DNA from: Bacteroidota bacterium
Lineage (GTDB): Bacteria; Bacteroidota; Bacteroidia; Flavobacteriales; Flavobacteriaceae
DNA length: 32,226 nt
Assembly (NCBI GenBank): GCA_024280145.1
Contig: JAJRQR010000097.1
Span: 1 to 32,226, forward strand
Direction: 5' to 3'
Made by a program: the position numbers and the translations under genes. Position 1 is the stretch's first letter. The number at the start of each line of letters is the position of its first letter. Below the pieces are notes generated by a model. It ran no database searches. It saw only the letters and a program-made list of their open reading frames with translations, and was not told the origin of the DNA. Below, piece by piece: positions 7,971 to 17,847 of the stretch.

Positions 7971-8456
7971 ATGAACAGCGTAAAAATAAGACCCATCTTA
8001 AAAAAAGATAATCCGCATATTGCCAAGGTGATACGGAAAGTTTTGGTGGATTTTGGCGTTCCGAAAGTTGGGACAGCATATGCCGATAAAGTATTGGATA
8101 GTTTATATGAAGCCTACCAAAAACCTCGTGCAGTTTATTTTGTGATTGAAAAAGAGGGTAAAATCATTGGAGGGGCAGGGGTTGCTCAATTGGATAATTA
8201 CGAAGGAAATATCTGTGAATTGCAAAAAATGTACTTTTTAGAAGAGGCCAGAGGATTGGGATTGGGAACTAAAATGATTTCGATTTGTCTAGAAAAAGCA
8301 AAGGATTTCAGGTTTGATAAATGCTATTTGGAAACCATGACATATATGGAAGCGGCACAGAAATTATACAAAAAAAACGATTTTGAATATTTAGATGGCC
8401 CACTCGGAAACACAGGTCATTATTCTTGTCCGGTACATATGCTAAAAGATTTATAG
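7971..8456 (+). CDS. GNAT-family N-acetyltransferase
   Basis: 161 residues from the ATG at 7971. The open frame extends upstream to 7791, but that part runs over the start of ribD and is not conserved-looking. The GNAT fold is clear: strand IRPILKKDNPHIAKVIRKVL, then YFVIEKEGKIIGGAGVAQL, the acetyl-CoA pyrophosphate loop EARGLGLGTKMI (Q/RxxGxG/A form) near residue 100, and ETMTYMEAAQKLYKKNDFEYL. The acceptor substrate is unknown. It heads a plus-strand operon with prmC (3-bp gap) and the LOG gene, and starts 27 bp from the divergent ribD. Confidence 0.9.
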   Translation: MNSVKIRPILKKDNPHIAKVIRKVLVDFGVPKVGTAYADKVLDSLYEAYQKPRAVYFVIEKEGKIIGGAGVAQLDNYEGNICELQKMYFLEEARGLGLGTKMISICLEKAKDFRFDKCYLETMTYMEAAQKLYKKNDFEYLDGPLGNTGHYSCPVHMLKDL

Positions 8457-8459
8457 GTT

Positions 8460-9350
8460 TTGAATTTAAAGGAATTAAAAAAATATTTTGTCAGTTCGAT
8501 TTATGAATTGTATCCTTCAGAGGAAGTACAGTCGTTCTTCAATTTACTTTCTGAAAAACATTTGGGGTTATCAAGAATTGAAATAGCTTTAAACTCTGAT
8601 AAATCTATTTCAGAAGCAAATACTTTAAAGTTTGAAAAAGCTATTCAACAACTTAAAGACTTCGAACCAATTCAATATATAATTGGTGAAACTGAATTTT
8701 TTGGACTTCCTTTTAAGGTAGATGAGAATGTATTAATACCTAGACCAGAAACGGAAGAGTTGATTTCTTGGGTACTAGAAGAGATAAAAGAAAAGAGAGA
8801 AGAGAGGAGAGAGGAGAGAGAAGACGAATTTGAAATTTTGGATATTGGTACAGGAAGCGGATGTATTGCGATTTCGTTAGCTTCAGAATTACCAAATGCA
8901 AAAGTTTCAGCTTTGGATATTTCAAAGGGAGCGTTAGGAATAGCCAAACAAAATGCGAAATTAAATAAGGTAATCATAAATTTTATTGAAGCAGATATTT
9001 TGGATTCAAATGCTTGGAAATTAGTCCCGATAGCTAACGGGATTGACATTATTGTGTCCAATCCACCTTATGTTCGAGAGTTGGAAAAAGAATTAATGGA
9101 ACCCAATGTGGTCAAACATGAACCAGCAACGGCCTTGTTTGTTAAAGACGATGATGCTTTACTATTTTATAGAAAAATAGCTCAATTCGGAAAACAATAT
9201 TTAAAACCTACGGGATTGCTTTTTTTTGAAATCAATGAATATTTAGGAGAAAGTATGCTGGAGCTTTTAAAAGAAGAAGGCTATTCAGAAATTGAAATTA
9301 AAAAAGACATCTTCAATAAAGATAGAATGATAAAGTGTAAAAGATTATGA
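8460..9350 (+). CDS. prmC: PrmC: release factor glutamine methyltransferase
   Basis: Methylates the GGQ glutamine of RF1/RF2 using SAM. The protein has 296 residues. An N-terminal helical domain (1-90) precedes PIQYIIGETEFFGLPF, RPETEELI near 100, SAM motif I ILDIGTGSGCIAIS near 127, and the catalytic NPPYV near 202. The start is TTG at 8460, since no ATG precedes the conserved N-terminus. Two unusual in-frame segments are present: a 39-nt pure-purine tract (8786-8824) encoding Lys/Glu/Arg-rich residues 109-122, and a palindrome-like CCCGATAGCTAACGGG (9026-9041) encoding VPIANG (189-194) just before the catalytic strand. The stop overlaps the next start as ATGA. Confidence 0.95.
   Translation: MNLKELKKYFVSSIYELYPSEEVQSFFNLLSEKHLGLSRIEIALNSDKSISEANTLKFEKAIQQLKDFEPIQYIIGETEFFGLPFKVDENVLIPRPETEELISWVLEEIKEKREERREEREDEFEILDIGTGSGCIAISLASELPNAKVSALDISKGALGIAKQNAKLNKVIINFIEADILDSNAWKLVPIANGIDIIVSNPPYVRELEKELMEPNVVKHEPATALFVKDDDALLFYRKIAQFGKQYLKPTGLLFFEINEYLGESMLELLKEEGYSEIEIKKDIFNKDRMIKCKRL
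8786..8824 (+). repeat. Purine-only GA-rich microsatellite inside prmC
   Basis: Thirty-nine consecutive A/G bases with GAGAGAAGAGAG-type imperfect repeats. They encode a charged KEKREERREERE stretch between the helical domain and the methyltransferase domain. Codon use and composition differ from the flanks, and the ORF stays open. Confidence 0.7.
9026..9041. repeat. Imperfect 16-bp palindrome inside prmC
   Basis: CCCGATAGCTAACGGG is one base from the perfect palindrome CCCGATAGCTATCGGG. From memory, that palindrome recurs in Flavobacteriaceae intergenic regions. It is GC-rich against its flanks and is read in frame as part of LVPIANGI. Only one copy is present here. Confidence 0.45.
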
Positions 9351-9937
9351 AAGAATTAAAAAGTATTTGTGTGTTCTGTGGAAGTAGTGAAGGTAATGAT
9401 GTAGCAATTATTGAAGCAGCCACACAATTAGGAAAAACCTTAGCCGAAAAAGAAATTACCTTGGTTTATGGAGCTGCTAAAATTGGGATTATGGGAACCG
9501 TTGCCAAAGCGACTTTAGATCACTCTGGAAAAGTAATTGGAATTATCCCAGAATTTTTAAAATTAAAAGAAGTAGTTCATCTCGGCTTATCCGAAATTAT
9601 CACCACACAAAATATGCACGACCGAAAAATGATTATGCAAGAAAAAAGTGATGGATTTATTACGCTGCCTGGAGGAATGGGAACTTTTGAAGAGCTTTTT
9701 GAAACCCTAACTTGGCTTCAATTAGGTTTGCATTCCAAACCCATTGGGCTTTTAAATGTAAATGGGTTTTATGACGATTTGATTTCAATGTTAGAAAAAA
9801 TGGTTGCTAAAGGATTCCTTTCATTGGACAATTTCAACTTGCTTTTGGTGGATTCAGACATAGATGTTCTTCTCAAAAAAATGCACAATTTTAAAGACCC
9901 CAAAAAGCCAAAATGGTTGAATTCTGAAAGGACATAA
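9347..9937 (+). CDS. LOG-family Rossmann-fold protein (TIGR00730-type nucleoside 5'-monophosphate phosphoribohydrolase)
   Basis: 196 residues with VFCGSSEGND near the N-terminus, LVYGAAKIGIMGTVA near residue 44, HDRKMIMQEKSDGFI near 90, and the diagnostic PGGMGTFEELFE near 108. Family members cleave the N-glycosidic bond of nucleoside monophosphates (cytokinin-activating in plants, AMP or related substrates in bacteria). The LOG motif is complete, so it is probably active. The start overlaps the prmC stop by 4 bp, and it is the third gene of the GNAT operon. The 104-bp gap to aqpZ holds nothing I recognise. Confidence 0.9.
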   Translation: MKELKSICVFCGSSEGNDVAIIEAATQLGKTLAEKEITLVYGAAKIGIMGTVAKATLDHSGKVIGIIPEFLKLKEVVHLGLSEIITTQNMHDRKMIMQEKSDGFITLPGGMGTFEELFETLTWLQLGLHSKPIGLLNVNGFYDDLISMLEKMVAKGFLSLDNFNLLLVDSDIDVLLKKMHNFKDPKKPKWLNSERT

Positions 9938-10041
9938 TGTAATTGACTTATTAACTTTTTAGTTTTACTTTTTAACATTTGGAGGCTACTTCTGTTAAAC
10001 TTCCTATATTGAAGTCTATTAACTATAAAAATATTTTAATT

Positions 10042-10743
10042 ATGAGTTCAACAAAAAAGTATTTTGCAGAGGCCTTAGGGACATTTGCATTAGTTTTATT
10101 TGGTTGCGGTGCAGCTGTAATTGCAGGAGTTACGCCAGGTGGTCCTGCGGGAATTGGCTTATTAGGAATTTCATTTGCATTTGGTTTAGCTGTTGTAGTG
10201 ATGGCTTATACCATCGGTCCAATTTCAGGATGTCATATTAATCCGGCAATTTCGATTGGGATGTTGGCAGCTGGTAAATTATCTATGAAAGATACCGTTG
10301 GTTATGTAGTTTTTCAATGTATAGGGGCCGTTGCAGCGGCAGGTGTTTTATATTTATTAGCCACGGGATCGACAGGGTTTTCCATGGGAGAATGGGCTTT
10401 AGGATCTAATGGTTGGGGAACAGGATATGGAGGAGCTTATGATATGCAAGCTGCTTTTATCGCAGAATTTGTATTCACCTTTTTATTTTTAATGGTAATT
10501 TTCGGAACCACTGCAAAAGCAGCATCGCCACAAATGGCAGGATTGGCAATTGGACTTTCTTTGGTGTTGATTCATTTAGTTTTAATTCCAATTACAGGAA
10601 CTTCTGTAAATCCAGCCCGTAGTTTAGGACCTGCTTTATTTGCTGGCGGAATGGCATTAAGTCAACTTTGGTTATTTATCGTAGCACCTATTGCTGGGGC
10701 AATCGCTGCGGCATTAGTACGGAAAATTTTTATTGACGACTAA
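10042..10743 (+). CDS. aqpZ: Aquaporin AqpZ
   Basis: 233 residues from the ATG at 10042; the frame is open further upstream, but MSSTKKYFAEALGTF is the family start. Six transmembrane helices and two half-helices carry Asn-Pro-Ala at 67-69 (SGCHINPAIS) and 190-192 (SVNPARS). The selectivity filter residues by family alignment are Phe47, His178, Thr187 and Arg193. This is the narrow water-selective set of E. coli AqpZ (Phe/His/Thr/Arg), not the glycerol-channel set. Its function is rapid osmotic water flux across the inner membrane. A strong hairpin follows the gene. Confidence 0.95.
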   Translation: MSSTKKYFAEALGTFALVLFGCGAAVIAGVTPGGPAGIGLLGISFAFGLAVVVMAYTIGPISGCHINPAISIGMLAAGKLSMKDTVGYVVFQCIGAVAAAGVLYLLATGSTGFSMGEWALGSNGWGTGYGGAYDMQAAFIAEFVFTFLFLMVIFGTTAKAASPQMAGLAIGLSLVLIHLVLIPITGTSVNPARSLGPALFAGGMALSQLWLFIVAPIAGAIAAALVRKIFIDD

Positions 10744-10764
10744 AAATAAATGTTTATAATTTTT

Positions 10765-12815
<2,051 letters not shown>

Positions 12816-12842
12816 TTTGAGTAAATTCGATTTCAAAACTTG

Positions 12843-12850
12843 TATTTTTG
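12843..12850 (+). promoter_or_regulatory. Candidate promoter for the DUF6913-like gene
   Basis: TATTTTTG matches TAnnTTTG. A TTTG at 12816-12819 lies 23 bp upstream as a possible -33 box. The predicted start is near 12855, about 15 nt before the ATG at 12870. This argues against the longer frame that opens with a TTG at 12840, inside the element. Confidence 0.5.
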
Positions 12851-12869
12851 CAAGGGTTTTACAAAGTGT

Positions 12870-13388
12870 ATGTTTAAGTTTTTTCAGAAGAATCAAATAC
12901 AAAAAAAGATAGATGCTCTCCTTAAAAGTAGGGATACTTCCCATCTTAACGATTCGGTAATTACGATGGGCTTTTTGGTAGATGAAGATGTATTTCAGGA
13001 TTTTGAAAAATTACTAAAGGTTTCAAAAGAAATTGGACTAAAAGACAAGGATGTAAAAATTTTCACGTTTATGAAAGTGAAAAAGAAATTACCTTCTTTA
13101 CGTCAAAACCAAATTAATAATAAAGAGTTTTCTTGGAAGGGAATCATTCAAAATCAAAATGCTAACGAATTTTTAAATCAACCATTTGATGTTTTGATTG
13201 CTTATTACAACGATGAAAACGATTATTTAGATTTGATGTTAGCAAAAAGTAAGGCGAAATTTAAAGTTGGTTTTGAAGGTATTGATAGTCGGATGTTAGA
13301 TTTGATAATTGATGTGAATTTATTGAATATCAATGATTTTAAAAGAGAATTGACAAAATATTTGATGGTTTTAGGTAAAATAAAATAA
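12870..13388 (+). CDS. DUF6913-like hypothetical protein
   Basis: 172 residues from the ATG at 12870. It begins MFKFFQKNQIQKKIDALL with a basic helix, then alternates strands and helices (VITMGFLVDEDVF, VKIFTFMKV, FDVLIAYYNDEN, KFKVGFEG). The layout suggests a small alpha/beta fold, with no signal peptide or catalytic motif that I can name. I recognise it as the Bacteroidota-restricted family seen between ligA and dapA in relatives, but its function is unknown. The conserved position suggests it is a core flavobacterial gene. Confidence 0.75.
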   Translation: MFKFFQKNQIQKKIDALLKSRDTSHLNDSVITMGFLVDEDVFQDFEKLLKVSKEIGLKDKDVKIFTFMKVKKKLPSLRQNQINNKEFSWKGIIQNQNANEFLNQPFDVLIAYYNDENDYLDLMLAKSKAKFKVGFEGIDSRMLDLIIDVNLLNINDFKRELTKYLMVLGKIK

Positions 13389-13398
13389 ATAAAAGAGA

Positions 13399-13416
13399 TC
13401 CCCGAATTCGCGAGGA
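13399..13416. repeat. GC-rich imperfect palindrome in the dapA leader
   Basis: TCCCCGAATTCGCGAGGA is centred on CGAATTCG, with near-complementary flanks (TCCC versus CGAGGA). It ends 7 bp before the dapA ATG in an otherwise AT-rich 34-bp gap. It may be an operator, a translational hairpin or a small repeat element. There is no T-tract, so it is not a terminator. Confidence 0.4.
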
Positions 13417-13422
13417 ATTATT

Positions 13423-14298
13423 ATGAAAGAATTAATAGGAATAGGAGTAGCATTGATTACACCGTTTAAAGAAGATTTTTCGGTAGATGTAGCAGGTTTA
13501 AAAAATGTGGTTAATTATAATATTGACAACGGAATTGATTATTTGGTGATCTTAGGAACTACCGCTGAAAGTGCCACCCTTTAAAAAGAAGAAAAACAAT
13601 TAGTTATTGCAACTATTATTGAAGTAAACGCTGGAAGATTGCCATTGGTTTTAGGGATTGGTGGTAATAATACAGCTTCTGTTGTTGAAGAAATTAAAGC
13701 AACAGGTTTAACCGATTTTACAGCAATATTATCTATTTCGCCTTATTATAATAAACCAACTCAAGAAGGGATTTATCAGCATTTTGCTGCGATTTCAAAA
13801 GCTTCAGATACTCCAATAATTGTTTATAATGTACCTGGAAGAACAGCTTCCAATATTGCACCCGAAACAGTAATTCGATTAGCTAAAGATTTTAAAAACA
13901 TAGTAGCCATAAAAGAAGCAGCTGGTGATATAGTGCAAGCAATGAAGTTAATTGATGGTTGTCCAAAGGGTTTTTTGGTGATTTCTGGAGATGATATGAT
14001 AACACTTCCTATGGTATTAGCTGGAGGAGCAGGAGTAATTTCTGTTATTGGAGAAGGATTTCCAAAGGAGTTTTCAGAAATGGTACGTTTAGGACTGAAT
14101 AAAAAACTGGAAGAAGCTTATACACTTCATTATAAAGTTGCACCTGCAATTGATTATATTTTTGCTGAAGGAAACCCGGCAGGAATTAAGGCTGTTTTCA
14201 AAAAATTGGATATTTGTGGAGATTCGGTTCGTTTGCCTTTGGTAGGAATAAGTGATGAGTTGCGTTCTAAAATAGATTCATTTGTTGAGAATTTTTAA
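13423..14298 (+). pseudogene. dapA: 4-hydroxy-tetrahydrodipicolinate synthase (DapA) with an in-frame TAA
   Basis: Starting at the ATG at 13423, the frame reads [18 protein letters not shown] through [10 protein letters not shown] and meets TAA at 13582-13584. It then continues in the same frame as [13 protein letters not shown] to 14298. The whole is 292 codons counting both stops, normal for DapA, with the catalytic lysine in [11 protein letters not shown], the tyrosine in YNVPGRT and the SGDD segment. A TCA-to-TAA change (Ser in ATLSKEEK) accounts for it. DapA condenses pyruvate and aspartate semialdehyde for lysine and diaminopimelate, normally essential for peptidoglycan. Unless a second copy exists, readthrough or a sequence error is likelier than loss. 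An internal start cannot rescue it, since the pyruvate-binding TT motif lies before the stop. Confidence 0.85.
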
Positions 14299-14383
14299 CA
14301 CTATAAAATAGTTTTGAGTTAAATATTTCAAAAAGCTACTGTTTATCTATAATACTAAGCCTATTTTAGCAACATAATAAGTT

Positions 14384-14413
14384 TTTGATATACCGTTAAT
14401 TTGATTACTTTTG
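14384..14413 (+). promoter_or_regulatory. Promoter of the bamD-rpoZ-coaBC operon
   Basis: TTTG (14384-14387), 18-bp spacer, then TACTTTTG (14406-14413): the best full match in the window to the Bacteroidota -33/-7 pair. The predicted start is near 14418, giving bamD a leader of about 85 nt. Confidence 0.65.
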
Positions 14414-14417
14414 CACG

Positions 14418-14450
14418 ATGTTTTTTAAAAGTACAAAACGAGTAAGTTAA
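14418..14450 (+). CDS. Possible leaderless 10-codon ORF in the bamD leader
   Basis: An ATG at 14418 lies exactly 4 nt after the TACTTTTG element. It opens the frame MFFKSTKRVS and stops with TAA at 14448-14450. If transcription starts where predicted, this ATG is the very 5' end of the mRNA. It is too short to judge by composition. A second mini-ORF (MNSEYIYR, 14473-14499) ends 3 nt before the bamD ATG. Confidence 0.25.
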   Translation: MFFKSTKRVS

Positions 14451-14477
14451 AAACTTTTATCAAACAAAAAATATGAA

Positions 14478-14498
14478 TAGCGAATACATCTATCGCTA
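14478..14498 (+). promoter_or_regulatory. Hairpin directly upstream of the bamD start codon
   Basis: TAGCGA (14478-14483) and TCGCTA (14493-14498) form a 6-bp stem with a 9-nt loop that ends 4 nt before the ATG at 14503. A ribosome approaching bamD would meet it. No T-tract follows, so it is not a terminator. Confidence 0.35.
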
Positions 14499-14502
14499 AA
14501 AA

Positions 14503-15330
14503 ATGAAGTCTAAATTTATGAAAGCAGTATTTTTATTATTATTTTCAATCATTCTTTTTTCATCTTGCGGTGAATACCAAAAGATATTGAAAAACCCTGA
14601 TGCTGGAATGAAATATACCTTTGCAGAAAATTTATACCAAAAAGGAAAATATAAAAAAGCATTAAAACTAATGGAACAAATTGTTCCTGTTTATAGAGGA
14701 AAACCTCAAGCTGAAAAGCTAATGTTTATGTATGCGAATACTTATTTTAACCTAGAAGATTATTATTTAGCGGGTTACCAATTTGAACGTTTTACAATTT
14801 CGTATCCAAAAAGTGACAGTGTGGAATTAGCAGCATATCATTCAGCAGTGAGTTATTATGAGTTGTCTCCGGTTTATTCCTTAGATCAAAGCGATACTTA
14901 TACGGGCTTGGAAAAATTACAGTTTTTTATAGATAGCTATCCAAATTCTGATTACCGAAAAGAAGCTAATAAAAAGGTAAAAGAGCTTACCTATAAATTG
15001 GAAAAAAAGGATATTGAAGTTGCGAAACAATATTTAAAAACTGGTGAAGCTTTAAATAGCTATAAAAATGCTATATCAGCATTTGAAAACTTTATTAGTG
15101 ATCATCCAGGTTCAGAATTTAGAGAAGATGCTTTTTTTGGAAGGTTTGAATCTGCATACGAATTAGCAATACATAGTGTTCCTCAAAAAGTGAATGAACG
15201 ACTTATTATTTCGAAACAATATTATGATGATTTTGTAAAATACTTCGGAAATAGTGAATTAATGGAAGAAGCAAACAAAATAAAAGACAATATAAATTTA
15301 AGATTAGAAAATACAGAAACTTCAAGTTAA
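14503..15330 (+). CDS. bamD: Outer membrane assembly lipoprotein BamD
   Basis: 275 residues. A lipoprotein signal ends at the lipobox LFSSC (Cys22). Then come TPR-like helix pairs: AENLYQKGKYKKALKLMEQIV, YANTYFNLEDYYLAGYQFERFTISYP, LEKLQFFIDSYPNS and AISAFENFISDHPGS. The four repeats with conserved Pro-x-Ser turns are those of BamD/ComL/YfiO. It is anchored on the periplasmic face of the outer membrane and helps BamA insert beta-barrel proteins. It is the first gene of an operon with rpoZ (7-bp gap), coaBC and the PorD-like gene. The 204 bp before it hold a promoter, two mini-ORFs and a hairpin. Confidence 0.93.
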   Translation: MKSKFMKAVFLLLFSIILFSSCGEYQKILKNPDAGMKYTFAENLYQKGKYKKALKLMEQIVPVYRGKPQAEKLMFMYANTYFNLEDYYLAGYQFERFTISYPKSDSVELAAYHSAVSYYELSPVYSLDQSDTYTGLEKLQFFIDSYPNSDYRKEANKKVKELTYKLEKKDIEVAKQYLKTGEALNSYKNAISAFENFISDHPGSEFREDAFFGRFESAYELAIHSVPQKVNERLIISKQYYDDFVKYFGNSELMEEANKIKDNINLRLENTETSS

Positions 15331-15337
15331 TATAATT

Positions 15338-15673
15338 ATGAGAGATTTAAAAAATAGCGATGCACCATCAAATACAACAACTATTGATAAAAACTTAGTG
15401 GATGGTCCAACTAATAATATTTATGAAGCAATTTCTATTATTTCAAAAAGAGCGATTCAAATTAATAGCGATATTAAAAAAGAATTATTGGAGAAATTAG
15501 ATGAATTTGCTACTTATAATGATAGTTTAGAAGAAATATTCGAAAATACAGAACAAATCGAAGTTTCAAAATTCTATGAAAGACTTCCAAAGCCACATGC
15601 TATTGCTGTACAAGAATGGTTAGAAGATAAAATCTATCATAGAAATACACAAGACGAAGAACTAGAAAGCTAA
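15338..15673 (+). CDS. rpoZ: DNA-directed RNA polymerase subunit omega (flavobacterial type)
   Basis: 111 residues. The central NIYEAISIISKRAIQINSDIKKEL contains the omega signature for binding the beta' subunit. It is followed by an acidic tail with EEIFENTEQIEVSKFYERLPKPHAIAVQEWLEDKIY, typical of the Bacteroidota form, which is longer than E. coli omega. Its role is chaperoning beta' and stabilising the core enzyme. The gene ends 3 bp before coaBC. Confidence 0.9.
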   Translation: MRDLKNSDAPSNTTTIDKNLVDGPTNNIYEAISIISKRAIQINSDIKKELLEKLDEFATYNDSLEEIFENTEQIEVSKFYERLPKPHAIAVQEWLEDKIYHRNTQDEELES

Positions 15674-15676
15674 AAA

Positions 15677-16887
15677 ATGTCTATTTTAAGTGGTAAAAAT
15701 ATTTTGCTAGGTGTTACTGCTGGTATTGCCGCTTATAAAACAGCTTTTTTAGTTAGAATTTTAGTGAAAAAAGGAGCCAATGTAAAGGTTGTGATGACAC
15801 CTTCTTCAAAGGAATTTGTCACTCCCTTAACGCTTTCTACCTTATCAAAAAACGAAGTATATTCTTCATTTACTAACGAAGAAGACGAAAATGCCCAATG
15901 GAATAACCATGTTGAGTTAGCCCTTTGGGCAGATTTATTTTTGATTGCTCCAGCTACTGCAAATACCATGTCTAAAATGGCAAATGGTATTTGTGATAAC
16001 TTACTGTTGGCGGTCTATCTTTCGGCTAAATGCTCAGTTTATTATGCCCCTGCAATGGATTTGGATATGTATAAACATCCTTCAACTATACAGACTTTTG
16101 ATAAGTTAAATAGTTTTGGAAACATACAAATTCCAGCTGCTTTTGGTGAACTAGCAAGCGGGTTAGTTGGACAAGGAAGAATGGCTGAACCCGAAGATAT
16201 TGTTTCGTTTATTGAAATGATATTCTTGAAGGACTTCCTTTAAAAGAAAAAAAAATATTAATTACTGCAGGGCCAACTTTTGAAGCGATAGATCCCGTAC
16301 GATTTATTGGAAACCATTCCAGTGGAAAAATGGGTTATGCACTTGCAGAAACTGCTGCAGAATTAGGAGCAGAAGTAATATTAGTCTCAGGGCCAGTTAG
16401 TATAAGGTCTAAAAATTCATCAATAAATATTATATCTGTTACTTCTGCTAAAGAAATGTATAGCGCGGTACATCAGTATTATAAAAGTTGTGATATTGCC
16501 ATATTAAGCGCTGCAGTTGCAGATTTCACTCCAAAAGAAGTAGCTTTACAAAAAATTAAAAAGAAAGAAAGCACCTTAACAATTACACTTGAAAAAACTA
16601 AAGATATTTTAGCTTCATTGGGGGAAATAAAAGGGGGTAAATATTTAGTTGGTTTTGCATTAGAAACAGAAAATGAAATTGAAAATGCAAAAACAAAACT
16701 GAAAAAAAAGAATTTAGATTTAATTGTGTTAAATTCGCTCAACGATAAAGGTGCAGGTTTTAAAACAAACACCAATAAAGTTACTTTAATTAATAAAGAC
16801 AATAAGATTACGCCTTTTGAAGTTAAACCTAAAAAGGAAGTAGCCAAAGATATTTTACAACATATAATAAAAGAGTTTCATGTTTAA
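15677..16887 (+). pseudogene. coaBC: CoaBC (Dfp): phosphopantothenoylcysteine decarboxylase / synthase, broken by a 1-base frameshift
   Basis: The first frame (15677-16243) is the flavin-dependent CoaC half: GVTAGIAAYKT, the active His78 in NNHVELALWAD, APATANTMSKMANGICDNLL, and PAMDLDMY. It loses the frame at IVSFIE-MIFLKDFL. The second frame gives NDILEGLPLKEKKILITAGP followed by the CoaB half, with HSSGKMGYALAETA and KKKNLDLIVLNS. One extra A in the AAA run at 16215-16217 restores a 403-residue protein, the normal length. CoA synthesis is essential, so a sequence error or slippage rescue is likelier than loss. The separate halves might also work alone, since some organisms encode them as two genes, but the CoaB half would lack its conserved first strand. 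It overlaps the next gene by 8 bp. Confidence 0.88.
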
Positions 16888-17770
16888 AAACGTAATATTA
16901 GTTTCATTTTTATTTGCTTCAATATTTAGTAATGCACAAGAATTAAATTGTACAGTTACAATTAATGCAGAACAAACAGGTCAACCTAATTTACAGGTGT
17001 TTAGAACCTTAGAAACGCAATTGCTTGAGTTTGTAAACAATACAGTTTGGACAGATAAAGAATATAAAAATCAAGAACGAATAGACTGTAATATGTCTAT
17101 TATAATTACTGAATTCGATTCAAATTTATTTAAAGCTTCTGTTCAAATTCAGGCTTCACGCCCAATTTTTAATTCTACTTATAGTAGTCCAATTTATAAT
17201 TATAACGACAGGCAGTTTGATTTTAGTTATAATGAGTTTGAACCTTTAACTTTTAATATTAATTCTTTTGATTCAAATTTAATTTCTGTTATTGCATTTC
17301 ATGTATATACAATATTGGGCTTAGATGCTGACTCATACGAACTTAATGGAGGAGAGCCCTATTTTGATACTGCAAAACAAATTGTAAATACAGCATCTTC
17401 TAGTGGTTCAAGAGGGTGGAAGTCAACTGATGGTAATCAGTCAAGATTCAGGTTTAATGATGCATTAATTTCACAAGTTTATAAGGAATTTCATACTGTA
17501 ATGTATGATTATCATCGTTTGGGATTGGATACAATGACTCAATCACAAAGAGATGCAAAAATCAATATTGCAGGGTCTATTGCTATTTTAAAAGGTATCA
17601 ACGATAGAAGACCTAATTCTTTCTTATTAAGAACATTCTTTGATGCTAAAGCAGATGAGATACAAAATATTTTTACAGACGGGCCTGGTATTGATATTGC
17701 TACATTGGTAAATAATCTTAACCGAATGGCACCTACAAAAAGAAGTAATTGGGCTGAAATTAGCAATTAG
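16880..17770 (+). CDS. DUF4835 / PorD-like type IX secretion accessory protein
   Basis: 296 residues with a signal peptide (MFKNVILVSFLFASIFSNAQ). The mature part starts ELNCTVTINAEQ, followed by NNTVWTDKEYKNQERIDC, FEPLTFNINSFDSNLISVIAFHVYTILGLDADSY, YFDTAKQIVN and GWKSTDGNQSRF. This is the DUF4835 family (PF16119 from memory), which newer annotation calls PorD of the T9SS. It agrees with the T9SS-targeted protein elsewhere in the window. The protein is periplasmic by its signal, and its molecular role is not settled. The start overlaps the coaBC stop by 8 bp, so it belongs to the bamD operon. Confidence 0.85.
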   Translation: MFKNVILVSFLFASIFSNAQELNCTVTINAEQTGQPNLQVFRTLETQLLEFVNNTVWTDKEYKNQERIDCNMSIIITEFDSNLFKASVQIQASRPIFNSTYSSPIYNYNDRQFDFSYNEFEPLTFNINSFDSNLISVIAFHVYTILGLDADSYELNGGEPYFDTAKQIVNTASSSGSRGWKSTDGNQSRFRFNDALISQVYKEFHTVMYDYHRLGLDTMTQSQRDAKINIAGSIAILKGINDRRPNSFLLRTFFDAKADEIQNIFTDGPGIDIATLVNNLNRMAPTKRSNWAEISN

Positions 17771-17847
17771 AAAAAGTATTGTTTTTGTAAAATAATTTCC
17801 TTTATTTGTAATTCAATTTCATTTTTTAAGATTTAAAATATTCTTTT

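Noticed and set aside
8672-9061. Minus-strand ORFs across prmC, including a Ser/Leu-rich one
   Set aside because: They mirror the purine tract of prmC (pyrimidine-rich complement) and have no family features.
9979-10041. Longer N-terminus for aqpZ from a TTG
   Set aside because: The added residues are not part of the aquaporin family start, and the ATG at 10042 matches it.
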